Of a stretch of DNA of 64,000 nt, positions 15,410 to 24,813 are shown in pieces. Position 1 is the stretch's first letter, and each line of letters opens with the position of its first letter. Under the pieces are notes generated by a model. It saw only the letters and a program-made list of their open reading frames with translations. It ran no database searches and had not been told where the DNA came from. The DNA is from Candidatus Saccharibacteria bacterium oral taxon 955 (GTDB taxonomy: Bacteria; Patescibacteriota; Saccharimonadia; Saccharimonadales; Saccharimonadaceae). Where the stretch lies: positions 620,001-684,000 of the forward strand of contig CP047918.1 of NCBI GenBank assembly GCA_010202265.1. The letters run 5' to 3'. Made by a program: the position numbers and the translations under genes.

Positions 15410-18223
15410 TTATTTCAACAAGGCTTTTAGATATTTTCCAGTGAAGCTTGATGGAACTTTCACAATGTCCTCTGGAACTCCCTCAGCAATCACCGTTCCG
15501 CCACCTTGACCACCTTCTGGACCCATGTCGATTATATAGTCAGCGCACTTAATTACCTCGAGATTATGTTCGATAATGATCATACTATTTCCGCCATTGA
15601 CAAGTTTTTGAAGAATCTCCAGTAGCTTCTTTACATCTGCCGTATGTAGACCAGTTGTTGGCTCATCCAAAATATAAAGCGTCTTGCCTGTGGATCGACG
15701 ACTCAGCTCACTCGCCAACTTAATTCGCTGAGCTTCACCGCCACTAAACGTCGTCGCTGGCTGACCAAGTTTGATGTACCCCAGCCCCACCTCTTGAATA
15801 GTAGACAACTTACGGTAGATTGCTGGCACATTCTCGAAAAACTCACACGCCTGCTCAACCGTCATCTCAAGTACATCAGAAATTGTCTTGCCTTTATACT
15901 TAATCTCAAGCGCCTCACGATTGTACCGCTTGCCGTGACACTCAGGACATTGCACGTAGACATCTGGCAAAAAGTGCATTTCAATCTTTATTACACCATC
16001 ACCCTGACAATTTTCACAGCGCCCACCTTTTACGTTAAAACTAAAACGTCCTGCCTTGTAGCCACGAACATTGGCCTCTGGCGTCCCCGCAAACAACTCA
16101 CGAATCGCTGTAAACACACCCGTATACGTTGCGGGATTTGAGCGTGGCGTTCGTCCAATCGCCGACTGGTCAATCACGATAACTTTATCTAGATGCTCAA
16201 TACCCTCAATATTCTCGTGAGTACCAGGCACCTCCTGTGCACGATGTAAACGAGCCGCTAACTCTTTGGCAAGAATATCGTTAACAAGCGTCGATTTACC
16301 ACTTCCGCTCACGCCAGTCACCAACGTCATAGCGCCGAGCGGAAAAGCAACGTCGATATTTTTCAGGTTGTTCTCTTTTGCCCCACGGACAATAAGCTTA
16401 CGACCCTTTTCAATTACTCGACGCTTCTTGGGAACAGGTATTTTTTCTACACCAGCCAGATAGCGACCCGTAATACTATCCGGATTTTTAGCCACCTCGG
16501 CAGGCGTCCCCTGAGCGACAATTTTTCCCCCTCGCACACCAGCACCTGGCCCGACATCTACCAAGTAATCAGCCTGCGCAATCGTGTCTTCGTCATGCTC
16601 AACTACCAACACAGAATTTCCCAGATCTCGAAGGTGCTTTAAAGTCCCAATCAGACGATCATTGTCACGCTGATGAAGACCAATCGACGGCTCATCAAGT
16701 ACATATAGCACGCCCTGCAAACCAGAGCCAATTTGCGTAGCAAGTCGAATTCGCTGCGCCTCACCACCCGAAAGTGTATTTGCCGCACGCGAAAGCTCGA
16801 GATAGCTCAATCCAACATTACTCATGAAGCCAAGTCGAGCCCTCACTTCTTTTCGAATCGGCTTGGCGATAAACTCTTCTTCGTCCGAAAGCTCTAGGGC
16901 GTCAATCATTTCAATTGCATCGTCGACACCCAAACGACACATATCCATAATATTAAGTCCATGAACCTTAACTGCGAGTACGGCTGGCTTGAGGCGCATT
17001 CCCTTACATGCCGTGCACTCACGTTCACGCATAAACCGCTCAATATCGCGACGCATGAAATCACTATCCGTCTCCCTGTGTCGCCTCTCCAGATTTGGAA
17101 TCACCCCTTCATAAGTAGAGTCATAAAAACGATTTCCGCTAAGCGTGATGCGGTATTTTTGACTACCCGTTCCATACAAGACTTTCTCAAGATCAGCTGG
17201 TCTAAGCTGCTTAACTGGCACATGAATACTAAATCCATGCTCCTCCGCGACAACCGCCAGCCGTTTCATATACCAAGCATCTGAATTGACACGATTATAA
17301 GGCCTAATCGCCCCCTCAGCAATCGTCAGGTTTGGATTAAATACAAGATCAGGATCAACCTCAAGGCGCGACCCAAGTCCAGTGCAAACAGGACAGGCAC
17401 CTTGCGGAGCATTAAAGCTAAACAAACGAGGCTCTAGTTCGGGAATATCCTCCCCTGGATGGTCGACACAAGCATAGCGCTGACTATAGGTATAAATTTC
17501 TCCAGAATCTGCATCGAGTAACTGAACAACTCCACTGGCAATATCAAGCGATTGTTCAATCGACTGAGTCACGCGTGTGATCGCATCAGGCTTCATAACG
17601 ATACGGTCAACGACGATTTCGATATCATGTTTGTACGATTTCTGAAGCTCTGGGAACTCATCAAGTGAATATACAACCCCATCAACTCGAGCGCGTGCAA
17701 ATCCATTGCGCATATACTGCTCTGGAATGTGCATAAACTCACCTTTTTTCTGACTGACAATTGGCGCAAGCACCATCAGCTTAGATCCTTCGGGGAGCTT
17801 CATAACCTCATCGATAATTGCCTGAGCGGTTCGGCGGTGGACTGGCTTACCACAAACTGGACAATGCGGTACACCAATCCGCGCAAATAACAGCCTCAAA
17901 TAATCATATATCTCTGTTACTGTAGCGACTGTAGAGCGCGGATTACGGCTAGTTGATTTTTGATCGATTGAAATCGCCGGGCTCAATCCATCTATACTAT
18001 CAACATCAGGTTTATCCATTATCCCCAGAAACTGTCGCGCATAGCTCGAAAGTGACTCGACATACCGTCGTTGCCCTTCAGCATAAATCGTATCAAAGAC
18101 CAACGATGACTTACCGCTTCCAGATAGCCCCGTCACGACGACAAGCTTATCACGCGGTATCTCGACATCAATATCTTTGAGGTTATGCTCTCTAGCGCCT
18201 TTTACGCGAATTGTCTCTGACAT
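15410..18223 (-). CDS. uvrA: UvrABC excinuclease ATPase subunit A
   Basis: UvrA scans DNA for bulky lesions and loads UvrB. It has two ABC-type ATPase modules with Walker A motifs GLSGSGKSSL (~residue 32) and GVSGSGKSTL (~residue 640), and signatures ELSRAANTLSGGEAQR and TTFSGGEAQR. The zinc modules are CPVCGKPV, CPVC (residue ~270), CTAC and CENC/CPEC. The 937-residue length is normal. The ATG at 18223 is 8 nt after TATAAT (18237-18232), predicting a leaderless message. It stands alone; uvrC and a UvrD-type helicase are in the same window, and uvrB was not found here. Confidence 0.97.
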   Translation of the reverse strand: MSETIRVKGAREHNLKDIDVEIPRDKLVVVTGLSGSGKSSLVFDTIYAEGQRRYVESLSSYARQFLGIMDKPDVDSIDGLSPAISIDQKSTSRNPRSTVATVTEIYDYLRLLFARIGVPHCPVCGKPVHRRTAQAIIDEVMKLPEGSKLMVLAPIVSQKKGEFMHIPEQYMRNGFARARVDGVVYSLDEFPELQKSYKHDIEIVVDRIVMKPDAITRVTQSIEQSLDIASGVVQLLDADSGEIYTYSQRYACVDHPGEDIPELEPRLFSFNAPQGACPVCTGLGSRLEVDPDLVFNPNLTIAEGAIRPYNRVNSDAWYMKRLAVVAEEHGFSIHVPVKQLRPADLEKVLYGTGSQKYRITLSGNRFYDSTYEGVIPNLERRHRETDSDFMRRDIERFMRERECTACKGMRLKPAVLAVKVHGLNIMDMCRLGVDDAIEMIDALELSDEEEFIAKPIRKEVRARLGFMSNVGLSYLELSRAANTLSGGEAQRIRLATQIGSGLQGVLYVLDEPSIGLHQRDNDRLIGTLKHLRDLGNSVLVVEHDEDTIAQADYLVDVGPGAGVRGGKIVAQGTPAEVAKNPDSITGRYLAGVEKIPVPKKRRVIEKGRKLIVRGAKENNLKNIDVAFPLGAMTLVTGVSGSGKSTLVNDILAKELAARLHRAQEVPGTHENIEGIEHLDKVIVIDQSAIGRTPRSNPATYTGVFTAIRELFAGTPEANVRGYKAGRFSFNVKGGRCENCQGDGVIKIEMHFLPDVYVQCPECHGKRYNREALEIKYKGKTISDVLEMTVEQACEFFENVPAIYRKLSTIQEVGLGYIKLGQPATTFSGGEAQRIKLASELSRRSTGKTLYILDEPTTGLHTADVKKLLEILQKLVNGGNSMIIIEHNLEVIKCADYIIDMGPEGGQGGGTVIAEGVPEDIVKVPSSFTGKYLKALLK

Positions 18224-18231
18224 GACTGTTT

Positions 18232-18237
18232 ATTATA
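18232..18237 (-). promoter_or_regulatory. -10 box of uvrA (leaderless)
   Basis: TATAAT on the minus strand, preceded by TG (TGTATAAT), ends 8 nt before the uvrA ATG. No SOS-type operator is visible beside it. Confidence 0.6.
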
Positions 18238-18374
18238 CATTCTTTTGCCAAGTCTTTCTAGTCCCCCAGGGTCGTGATATCTTGCGTTACGGTATTTTAC
18301 GTTATTATTGATATTTTGTATATTTTATGATACAATTAAAAGATCTATTACTGGTGTTGATTTCAGAAAAAACC

Positions 18375-18626
18375 ATGCAGTTAAACGCTAAAAAACTAAT
18401 CCCTTACTCACTTATCGCTTGTGCTATTTTAGCGATTATTGTTAGCGAGGAGCTGGCTAGCGTTGTCCTCAGACTCCTGTTGACTGGTATCCTTCCTGGT
18501 ACAGGTGTCGCGCTACCGTCATGGATTATGATTATATTTTACGTCGGACTAGTGTACGTTATCGTTACTCACCTAACAAAATCAATTACAAAAGTTACAA
18601 AAACTCACAACCAAAAATCTAGCTAA
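18375..18626 (+). CDS. Small two-helix membrane protein, unknown function
   Basis: The 83 residues start at MQLNAKKLIPYS. Two hydrophobic stretches (YSLIACAILAIIVSEELASVVL and WIMIIFYVGLVYVIVTHL) flank a short loop, and the tail is Lys/Thr/Ser-rich. I do not recognise it. A frame from 18327 is longer, but its first codons overlap a TACAAT -10 candidate (18332-18337), so the internal ATG at 18375 is preferred. It has no ribosome site that I can see. It stands alone between the divergent uvrA and the end of the exonuclease I gene. Confidence 0.55.
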   Translation: MQLNAKKLIPYSLIACAILAIIVSEELASVVLRLLLTGILPGTGVALPSWIMIIFYVGLVYVIVTHLTKSITKVTKTHNQKSS

Positions 18627-18666
18627 AATCAACCTTATTTATAAACTCTACAGCTGCGCCCAGTAT

Positions 18667-20082
18667 CTACTCGTCGCTCGGCATCACCGACTCCGCCCAA
18701 AGTTTTAGCTCCTCTAGCATAAACTGCCCAGATTCACCAGACGTCACACCAAGTCGATGTAAGGATTTCATAAACTCAGGAAGCTGTCGCTGTATCCTAT
18801 CGCTTCGCCACCTTTCCCATTCAACTACCTCAGACTCGCTTAGGGTATCCGGGTAGTTGCGTGCCTTATAATGAAGCAAAAGTGGCGCAAGACGCTCATC
18901 AGAAAAATCAGGATGAAAGTCAACCAGCTCACGTTCAGTCGCATTGCGTACCGTTTCCGCTCGAAGCCTATCGCGGTCGTTCAAAAAGCCATCATACAAC
19001 TGACCCTCGACGTCAGGCGAAGCAGAATATTCCTTCTTGCGTTCAAACACTGTTCGCAAACGCTCCGCAAATTCAGGATAAGCTAAAAGTATTTTCATAT
19101 GACGCTGGACGGTCTCGGCATCAAGCCCAATCTTTGTCCAACCATTACCCTGCTCAAGCACCCCTAGCGGAGCCACTGCTGGACAGCGGTTGTACTGTAA
19201 AATCTTGGCTGGTAGAGCAATAAAATCATCAGCCTGTCGCTCTTCCCAGCTTGCGAAAATCTTATCAGCTAGAGCTTTGTCGTCTAGCCCAACAAACGGA
19301 GTTGGATCATGGCGCAAATCATAAACTACAACGTTACCATTTGCGGCACTCGTCAGAGGAAAGGCTACGGTCGCTTTATTCCAAGCGATATCATATCGGC
19401 CACTCGCATAAACAAACGGCTGCTTATTATCTAGATTAACAAGTTGCTGCACGGCCTTCTTGTCACGCATCTTAAATAGATAATCAAATAACTGAGGCTG
19501 TTTTTGTTTGACCAACCTCGCTACGTCAATCAGCGCGATAACGTCAGCCAGAGCATCGTGAGCATTTTCGTGAATGATCCCATTCTCTTTCGTTAGTAGC
19601 TCAAGCCGATTAGTCGCCCTGCCCTCTGTATCTAACGGCCAGATTATCCCATCGGGTCGGAGCGCTCTGGTCATCCGAATAACGTCTAGCAGATCCCATC
19701 GTGACCGACCGTCTTTCCAAGACCACTCATAAGGGTCATAAAAATTACGCCAAAACAAATGGCGCACAAACTCATCATCAAACCTAACATTATTGTAACC
19801 AACCGCGATCGTATCAGGTGTAAAAATCTCTTCCGTCAAAATACGCGAAAACTCGCTCTCAGTATAGCCCTCTTCGAGGGTTTTTTGCGGAGAGATACCT
19901 GTAACCATAAGGGCGTCAGGACTCGGCAATGTGTCATCATTTAGTTTAACGAGGATATTATAAGGCTCACCAATTGACTCGAGATTCATGTCCGTCCGCT
20001 GTCCAGCAAACTGCATGATTCTATCCTGACGCGAGCTCAATCCACTCGTTTCGAGATCGTAGAAAAAGAATGTCTGCGCCAT
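18667..20082 (-). CDS. sbcB: Exodeoxyribonuclease I (SbcB-type 3'-5' ssDNA exonuclease)
   Basis: This enzyme degrades single-stranded DNA from 3' ends in recombination and mismatch repair. The DEDD exonuclease motifs are present: FFFYDLETSGL (ExoI), GYNNVRFDDEFVRHLF (ExoII) and ENAHDALADVIA (ExoIII, HxxxxxD). After it comes the ExoI-specific extension, with LYDGFLNDRDR and LLHYKARNYPDTLSESE. The 471-residue length matches E. coli ExoI. Outside proteobacteria this family is patchy, so finding it in a reduced genome is notable. The upstream 79-residue gene ends 3 nt before it, so they form an operon. Confidence 0.93.
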   Translation of the reverse strand: MAQTFFFYDLETSGLSSRQDRIMQFAGQRTDMNLESIGEPYNILVKLNDDTLPSPDALMVTGISPQKTLEEGYTESEFSRILTEEIFTPDTIAVGYNNVRFDDEFVRHLFWRNFYDPYEWSWKDGRSRWDLLDVIRMTRALRPDGIIWPLDTEGRATNRLELLTKENGIIHENAHDALADVIALIDVARLVKQKQPQLFDYLFKMRDKKAVQQLVNLDNKQPFVYASGRYDIAWNKATVAFPLTSAANGNVVVYDLRHDPTPFVGLDDKALADKIFASWEERQADDFIALPAKILQYNRCPAVAPLGVLEQGNGWTKIGLDAETVQRHMKILLAYPEFAERLRTVFERKKEYSASPDVEGQLYDGFLNDRDRLRAETVRNATERELVDFHPDFSDERLAPLLLHYKARNYPDTLSESEVVEWERWRSDRIQRQLPEFMKSLHRLGVTSGESGQFMLEELKLWAESVMPSDE

Positions 20083-20085
20083 TGA

Positions 20086-20325
20086 TTAAGACACGTACTC
20101 TTGATACAGCTTATGCCTATCGTGTACTGCATGAATTGCAGCATCAACCTGATCAGGTGTTAAGTCATATTTATCGGCCACCATCGCAAACAGCTCGCTG
20201 ATTTCAGCTACGTCTTGCTCCGTCGGCTCACCCTCTATTTCTAGTCTCCGCACTAGTAGATTAAACCCTCCGTCTTGTACTAGTTTCTCTATCACGTCCA
20301 CCTCTTGTCTTGATCGCTCAAACAT
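20086..20325 (-). CDS. Small acidic helical protein, unknown function
   Basis: The 79 residues from MFERSRQEVDV are predicted mostly helical and acidic (GEPTEQDVAEISELFAMVADKYDLTPDQVDAAIHAV). There are no membrane segments or cysteines. The start follows AGGAGGG, one of the strongest ribosome sites in the core region. It precedes the exonuclease I gene by 3 nt, so it may be a partner or simply co-expressed. I do not recognise a family. Confidence 0.65.
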   Translation of the reverse strand: MFERSRQEVDVIEKLVQDGGFNLLVRRLEIEGEPTEQDVAEISELFAMVADKYDLTPDQVDAAIHAVHDRHKLYQEYVS

Positions 20326-20462
20326 AGACCCTCCTATCATTTCACACTTAGTATACCAAACAAAGTTACCCTAGCGCCATCCGCCGCAATCACAAAAAAA
20401 CTACAGGAATAGCCCAGTCTCAACCATATCCCTCCACCTTCGGGGTCAACATTTACACCGTA

Positions 20463-21443
20463 TTACTGCGTGACCCTGTCTATTGACCGATATATTACTT
20501 CAAACGGCCGATGTTTGACTTGATTAATTGTTCCCGTCACGAACACATCCTTTGAAGGGCAGTAAAAAGCAAAACTACCACTCACGCCACTATGGCCAAT
20601 AATCTCTGGAGCTGGGATGAACGGAGACAGTATACGTGGGATTTTTAGTTGCATCATCCCGCTTCCGTACTTAAGTGGTACAAACTGAATGGGTCGAAAA
20701 GTCGGATCGGTAATGTGCTCCTTAGAAAATAGCTCACCGCCAAAAAATGCCTGCAAGAACCTCATTAGCTCCTTATTGGTCGAAATTATGCCACCCTGCG
20801 CCATCTGTGTTGAAAGATATTTCGGGAGCATAGCTACACAATCACCATTATAAATTGGAGCGACATCTTTTTCGGTCAGGGTATAGTAATGCGTACTAGT
20901 GAGTCCAAGCGGCCGACAAATAACCTGTTCAAGCAATTTAGGTAGTGATTTGCCAGTAATATTCTGACAAATCTCACCGAGCAGTAGCGCGTTAATATCA
21001 GCGTAATATGCGCGCTCGCCGGGCTCACCCCTAGACGGCAACTCAGACACCATTTTCAATGCGCCCTCTACATCTACTGGGCGGTCGTGTCGTAATAGCT
21101 CCTCAAACAGCACTGTACCGTTCGGAAACTTATCCATCTCGTAGTTCGCAAAACCTGACGTCTGATCAACCAAATGTCTTACTGTTACTTTATCGATATT
21201 CGACAGTCCGTCAACCATGGTACCCGGCAACAGATCAGTCAAACATGAATCGTAGTTAAGTCGTTTTTGATCAATCAGCCAAAAGATCAGTGCGTCAGTA
21301 TATAATTTCGAGATACTCGCAATCGCAAACGGTGAATCGCTCGTCATATCCCCCTTTGACATTTCAGCGACTTTATCACTGCCCTTATATACCAACAGTG
21401 TCGCCTGGTGGATTTTCTTGTTTTTCAAAATTGTATTGTCCAT
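20463..21443 (-). CDS. Serine beta-lactamase-fold hydrolase (class C / PBP-like)
   Basis: This is a penicillin-binding-protein-like serine hydrolase of the beta-lactamase/transpeptidase-like family. The catalytic SxxK is in AIASISKLYT (~residues 43-46). The second motif is YADINALLL (family YxN or YxS, here Tyr-Ala-Asp), and the third is IIGHSGVSGSF (HSG in place of KTG). It carries no signal peptide, so it appears cytoplasmic or unconventionally exported. The role could be a D-amino acid peptidase or an esterase. GGAGGGGATT precedes the ATG. Resistance should not be assumed from the fold. Confidence 0.85.
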   Translation of the reverse strand: MDNTILKNKKIHQATLLVYKGSDKVAEMSKGDMTSDSPFAIASISKLYTDALIFWLIDQKRLNYDSCLTDLLPGTMVDGLSNIDKVTVRHLVDQTSGFANYEMDKFPNGTVLFEELLRHDRPVDVEGALKMVSELPSRGEPGERAYYADINALLLGEICQNITGKSLPKLLEQVICRPLGLTSTHYYTLTEKDVAPIYNGDCVAMLPKYLSTQMAQGGIISTNKELMRFLQAFFGGELFSKEHITDPTFRPIQFVPLKYGSGMMQLKIPRILSPFIPAPEIIGHSGVSGSFAFYCPSKDVFVTGTINQVKHRPFEVIYRSIDRVTQ

Positions 21444-21539
21444 AATCCCCTCCTAGACCCACCTAATTATAATACAAGACGGTATTATTCTCTTCGACTC
21501 TCGCTTAGTCAACGCTAGCGCCACTCTATATCATTCAAG

Positions 21540-22853
21540 TTACTGCTCGACTAGAGTAAACAGCTGAGACTCACCAATGACAACATAGCTGTCCCCCTCA
21601 GCGCCACGACGCATAAGCTCATGAGAAATACCAAGTCGCTTCATAATGTCGCGCAAACGATTAACCGCCTCAAATTGATCAAAATTAGTACGGCGTGCAA
21701 ACTTTTCTATCTTTTTGCCGGTCACTTTGAATACTCTAACTACCTCGCCGTCCTCTTTTTCAACATCATCTAACCGCTCAACCGACCAGTCGTCGGTCGA
21801 CTCCCCTTCGCCCAGAGAAATCACCGGCACGTCATCGCCAGATGTTTCAACAACCTTCGCTTCACGTTGTCGATAGTCCTCAACTTCCTGACGAAGTAGT
21901 CGCAACAGCTCTTTAATATTATGGTGTGTCTGCGACGAAATCGCTACCACTTGCGCCCCACCAGTCACATTTTGCAGTGCGGTTGCCTGCATGGCAATAA
22001 TCTCATCATCCAGTCCCTCACACTTGGTAAGTGCAACTATCTCTGGGCGCTTCGTCAAATCCTTACTGTATTTTTCTAGCTCACGACGAATTGCCAAATA
22101 TTTCTCCGCTGGATCATCGCTATAAGCGTCAATCATATGCAGAAGCACCGCCGTCCTCTCAACATGACGCAGAAACTGGTCGCCCAAGCCCCTACCCTCC
22201 GAGGCGCCTTCGATCAAACCTGGGATATCAGCAATCAAAATTGACCCATCGTCGACGTCTGCGACACCGAGATTTGGTGTCAAAGTAGTAAATTCATAAT
22301 TAGCTATCTCTGGCCTAGCATTTGATACCACACTCAAAAACGTCGATTTACCGGCGTTCGGAAAACCGATCAGCCCAACATCAGCCAGTAACTTTAGCTC
22401 TAGCTCAGCCTCAAACGACTCACCAGGCTCACCGAGTTCTGCCATACGAGGTGTTTGGCGTGTCGATGACTTGAAGTGGGCGTTACCAAAACCGCCATCG
22501 CCACCCTTGGCGACGACCACCTTCTGCTCAGGCGATACTAAATCAGCAATCACCACACCGTCACGTTTCACAACCGTTCCAACTGGCACCTTTACTACCA
22601 GGTCCTCACCGGATCGTCCAGCCATCTTGCGCTTACTTCCATTTACACCATCACTAGCTATGAGGCGTGGCTGATAGCGAAACTTTAATAGAGTATTTAG
22701 TTGCTCACTCGCCAAAAAAATAACATCACCACCACGCCCACCATCTCCACCGTCAGGGCCACCCTTGTCAACGTAAATTTCGTGTCGAAAACTAACGGCC
22801 CCATCACCGCCCTTACCAGCCTGTACCGTTACCTTTGCTATATCGATAAACAT
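21540..22853 (-). CDS. obgE: GTPase Obg (CgtA)
   Basis: This is an essential GTPase in large-subunit ribosome assembly and growth control. The Gly-rich Obg domain comes first (residues ~1-155: VQAGKGGDGAVSFRHE, GGPDGGDGGRGGDV). The G domain follows with G1 GFPNAGKSTF, G3 DIPGLIEGA, G4 TKCE and a G5-like SSQ. The C-terminal OCT domain includes RDIMKRLGISHELMRRGAEGD. The ATG at 22853 is chosen because the conserved MFIDIAKV start is there. A TACACT box 10 nt upstream implies a leader of only a few bases. Confidence 0.96.
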   Translation of the reverse strand: MFIDIAKVTVQAGKGGDGAVSFRHEIYVDKGGPDGGDGGRGGDVIFLASEQLNTLLKFRYQPRLIASDGVNGSKRKMAGRSGEDLVVKVPVGTVVKRDGVVIADLVSPEQKVVVAKGGDGGFGNAHFKSSTRQTPRMAELGEPGESFEAELELKLLADVGLIGFPNAGKSTFLSVVSNARPEIANYEFTTLTPNLGVADVDDGSILIADIPGLIEGASEGRGLGDQFLRHVERTAVLLHMIDAYSDDPAEKYLAIRRELEKYSKDLTKRPEIVALTKCEGLDDEIIAMQATALQNVTGGAQVVAISSQTHHNIKELLRLLRQEVEDYRQREAKVVETSGDDVPVISLGEGESTDDWSVERLDDVEKEDGEVVRVFKVTGKKIEKFARRTNFDQFEAVNRLRDIMKRLGISHELMRRGAEGDSYVVIGESQLFTLVEQ

Positions 22854-22875
22854 ATCCAAAACTAGTGTAGCATTA

Positions 22876-22940
22876 TTGACATATCTATGCAATTTTGTTT
22901 TAATAATACCAATCCTTCTATGTCAATCCCGACGTAGAAG
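22876..22940 (+). promoter_or_regulatory. Promoter and 5' hairpin of the orphan gene at 22968
   Basis: TTGACA (22876-22881), 17 bp and TTTAAT (22899-22904) form the promoter. The message would begin about 22911 and at once fold CTTCTATGTC (22915-22924) against GACGTAGAAG (22931-22940) around AATCCC. The ribosome site AGGAGA follows. Confidence 0.65.
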
Positions 22941-22967
22941 TGCACCCTATTATAGACAGGAGACACC

Positions 22968-23180
22968 TTGAAAGAGTTCTTCGTCTGGGCGAGCTACCAG
23001 GCCAAGTACACGAACGGAGAAACAAGCATAGGAAGCATATCTACTTCCATGGAGGTTCCGCCAGGGACTAAACCCTCCGACATATTCTGCCAACTGCGCA
23101 GATCAATCATAGCGCACAATAGAGAGGCAGAAATAGTGATAACAGTCTGGGGGTACGAACCAAACGACCCAGTATGTTAA
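22968..23180 (+). CDS. Small orphan protein, TTG start
   Basis: The 70 residues (MKEFFVWASYQAKYTNGETS at the start, WGYEPNDPVC at the end) match nothing I know. The TTG start is well supported by ACAGGAGACACC just before it. A -35/-10 promoter, a 5' hairpin and a long terminator bracket the gene, so it is a complete stand-alone unit. Codon choice (AAG over AAA, GAG and CTC frequent) differs from its AT-richer neighbours. This suggests recent acquisition. Confidence 0.65.
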   Translation: MKEFFVWASYQAKYTNGETSIGSISTSMEVPPGTKPSDIFCQLRRSIIAHNREAEIVITVWGYEPNDPVC

Positions 23181-23184
23181 CCGT

Positions 23185-23253
23185 CCTCGATCGGGGCGTG
23201 CGCTTGAGACCATTAGCGTCTCGCGCAACGCCCTGATCGGAGGCGGTTTTTTT
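23185..23253 (+). terminator. Long-stem terminator after the 70-residue orphan
   Basis: CCTCGATCGGGGCGT pairs with ACGCCCTGATCGGAGG (one bulged base and one G-U). It encloses a second stem (GAGAC/GTCTC) and is followed by GGTTTTTTT. Confidence 0.88.
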
Positions 23254-23269
23254 AAAATACACCAAATTA

Positions 23270-23294
23270 AATAGCCACAAACAATGTGGCTATT
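23270..23294. terminator. Terminator of the LysM-CHAP gene
   Basis: AATAGCCAC (23270-23278) pairs with GTGGCTATT (23286-23294). The minus strand then reads TAATTT, a moderate tail. It lies 22 nt past the hydrolase stop. Confidence 0.7.
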
Positions 23295-23315
23295 TTCTAG
23301 ACGATCAATCTAATT

Positions 23316-24518
23316 TTAGTGTATATAGCGGTACATACCAGATGTCGCCTCACCCCAAGGCACATCGCCATGACCAACGCGTGCGAAACCACCGCCAAAT
23401 CGGTACCCATTCATCTCACTAATTGTTATAGACACCCCTGGATTTACTGACTCAACAATCGCCACATGTCCATATCCACCACCATTCTGCATGATTGACC
23501 CTGGCTCAGGGTTACCATCAACGCGAAGCCCCGCCGAACGAGCGCTATACGCCCAGGTACTAGCATTTCCCCAGAAACTACCAATCGGTCGACCAAGTTG
23601 TATGCGTCGCTCATAGGCATACCAGGTACAGTTACCCCACGCATACTTGTTTCCCACAGATATACTACCCTTGTATGAGCTACCGTACCCGCCAGAGTAG
23701 TTTGCATAATTCAACGTCGCCCCTCCACGCCTACCGCGAGGACCAACATAGCCAGGACGCTCAGTATCTGGTAGATTTCCACCAGGAACAATAATCTGTG
23801 AACCAGCTACTGGATTGCCTGTTAATTCTAGGTCGTTATACGCCATCACACTTTGGCGATCACTACCATATTTAGATACAATACTATCTACTGTGTCACC
23901 TTCTTTCACCTTGTAAAGCACACCGTCGACTGGCATAATCGTGAGATTACGACCCGGCTCTAGGGCGTCAGACGTCAGATTATTCGCCCACTTAAGCGTA
24001 GTCGCTGATATGCCATACTTTGCCGCCACCGAAGGCACGGTATCACCCGCAACAGTCGTGTACTGCTGAGTCGACCGACTACCGGCTGTCGGCTGGATAA
24101 TTTGTGGCTTGCTGATGACGCTAGCTTCGGTCTGAGCCATCGCACTCTCAACTGCAAGCGACTGAGAGAGGTTGGCGACATTATTACTAATCGGCATGCC
24201 AGTGCTCTCGGCAAGCGAAGAAGCCAGGTTAGTGGCCATCACCTGATCGACAGATGATTGTACCGTCGGCGTATGTTGCTGTGTCTGAGGTGCCACCGAA
24301 GCATCAGCCCGAGCGGACGTATTAACTGGTGGCTGATAAGCTACCGCAACCATCGTCATAACAAGCAAAAATACCCCGAGATATGAGGCAATAGCTGTAC
24401 CAGAAATAGAACCACGAGTCCGGCGAGGCTTCTTTGAAGAATACACTCTGTCGGATGAAATATCAGATTTTGACGATCGACTTAGGGCCGTATCGATTGA
24501 TTGATTACGAATAATCAT
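23316..24518 (-). CDS. Membrane-anchored LysM-CHAP peptidoglycan hydrolase
   Basis: This is a wall-bound amidase or endopeptidase. After a basic, Ser-rich cytoplasmic N-terminus, one anchor helix (GTAIASYLGVFLLVMTMVAVAY, ~40-62) exports the rest. Two LysM repeats follow (YTTVAGDTVPSVAAKYGIS at ~155-200 and YKVKEGDTVDSIVSKYG at ~208-255). The CHAP catalytic domain comes last, with the Cys in YAWGNCTWYAYERR and the His in GYGHVAIVESV. It is transcribed with a ~230-nt leader containing a stable multi-stem element. Such enzymes remodel the cell's own wall and, in an epibiont, could act at the host contact. Confidence 0.92.
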   Translation of the reverse strand: MIIRNQSIDTALSRSSKSDISSDRVYSSKKPRRTRGSISGTAIASYLGVFLLVMTMVAVAYQPPVNTSARADASVAPQTQQHTPTVQSSVDQVMATNLASSLAESTGMPISNNVANLSQSLAVESAMAQTEASVISKPQIIQPTAGSRSTQQYTTVAGDTVPSVAAKYGISATTLKWANNLTSDALEPGRNLTIMPVDGVLYKVKEGDTVDSIVSKYGSDRQSVMAYNDLELTGNPVAGSQIIVPGGNLPDTERPGYVGPRGRRGGATLNYANYSGGYGSSYKGSISVGNKYAWGNCTWYAYERRIQLGRPIGSFWGNASTWAYSARSAGLRVDGNPEPGSIMQNGGGYGHVAIVESVNPGVSITISEMNGYRFGGGFARVGHGDVPWGEATSGMYRYIH

Positions 24519-24539
24519 ACTCCTGCGCCACTATTACTA

Positions 24540-24595
24540 GTGCGCGTCTACCTCACTCTGTCTTTCTCCTATCGCTTGATAGGACAGAAACGCAC
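24540..24595 (-). ncRNA. Structured leader element upstream of the LysM-CHAP gene
   Basis: Three nested helices can form on one arm: GTGCG/CGCAC (24540-24544 with 24591-24595), CTGT/ACAG, and an inner CCTATC-GCTT-GATAGG (24568-24583). The element ends about 20 nt before the start codon, so it could control translation. It does not match any riboswitch consensus that I can recall, including ydaO, which often precedes wall hydrolases. Confidence 0.5.
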
Positions 24596-24755
24596 GTGTC
24601 GACCAATATCTTTTATTTAATATTAGTAAAATACGCTATTTATTTCGGCGTTCGTACGACATTTAAAGGTAGGCTCATCATCATACTTCGTTACCCACTC
24701 GCATCTTAGAGTCAACTCCATAACTCAAGTGTCCGCATAACAATGTGCTTGCATC

Positions 24756-24785
24756 ATTATAGCAAATCGCAAGCGTTTTTGTCAA
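24756..24785 (-). promoter_or_regulatory. Promoter of the LysM-CHAP gene
   Basis: TTGACA (24785-24780), 18 bp and TATAAT (24761-24756, within TTTGCTATAAT) on the minus strand. It is one of the best promoters in the window. The start codon is about 230 nt further on. Confidence 0.8.
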
Positions 24786-24813
24786 TGTTTTTGTTGGCAA
24801 ACTACAGAGGTGA

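Noticed and set aside
24519..24760. ydaO (c-di-AMP) riboswitch
   Set aside because: The gene context fits, but I could not find the conserved ydaO core strings in the leader.
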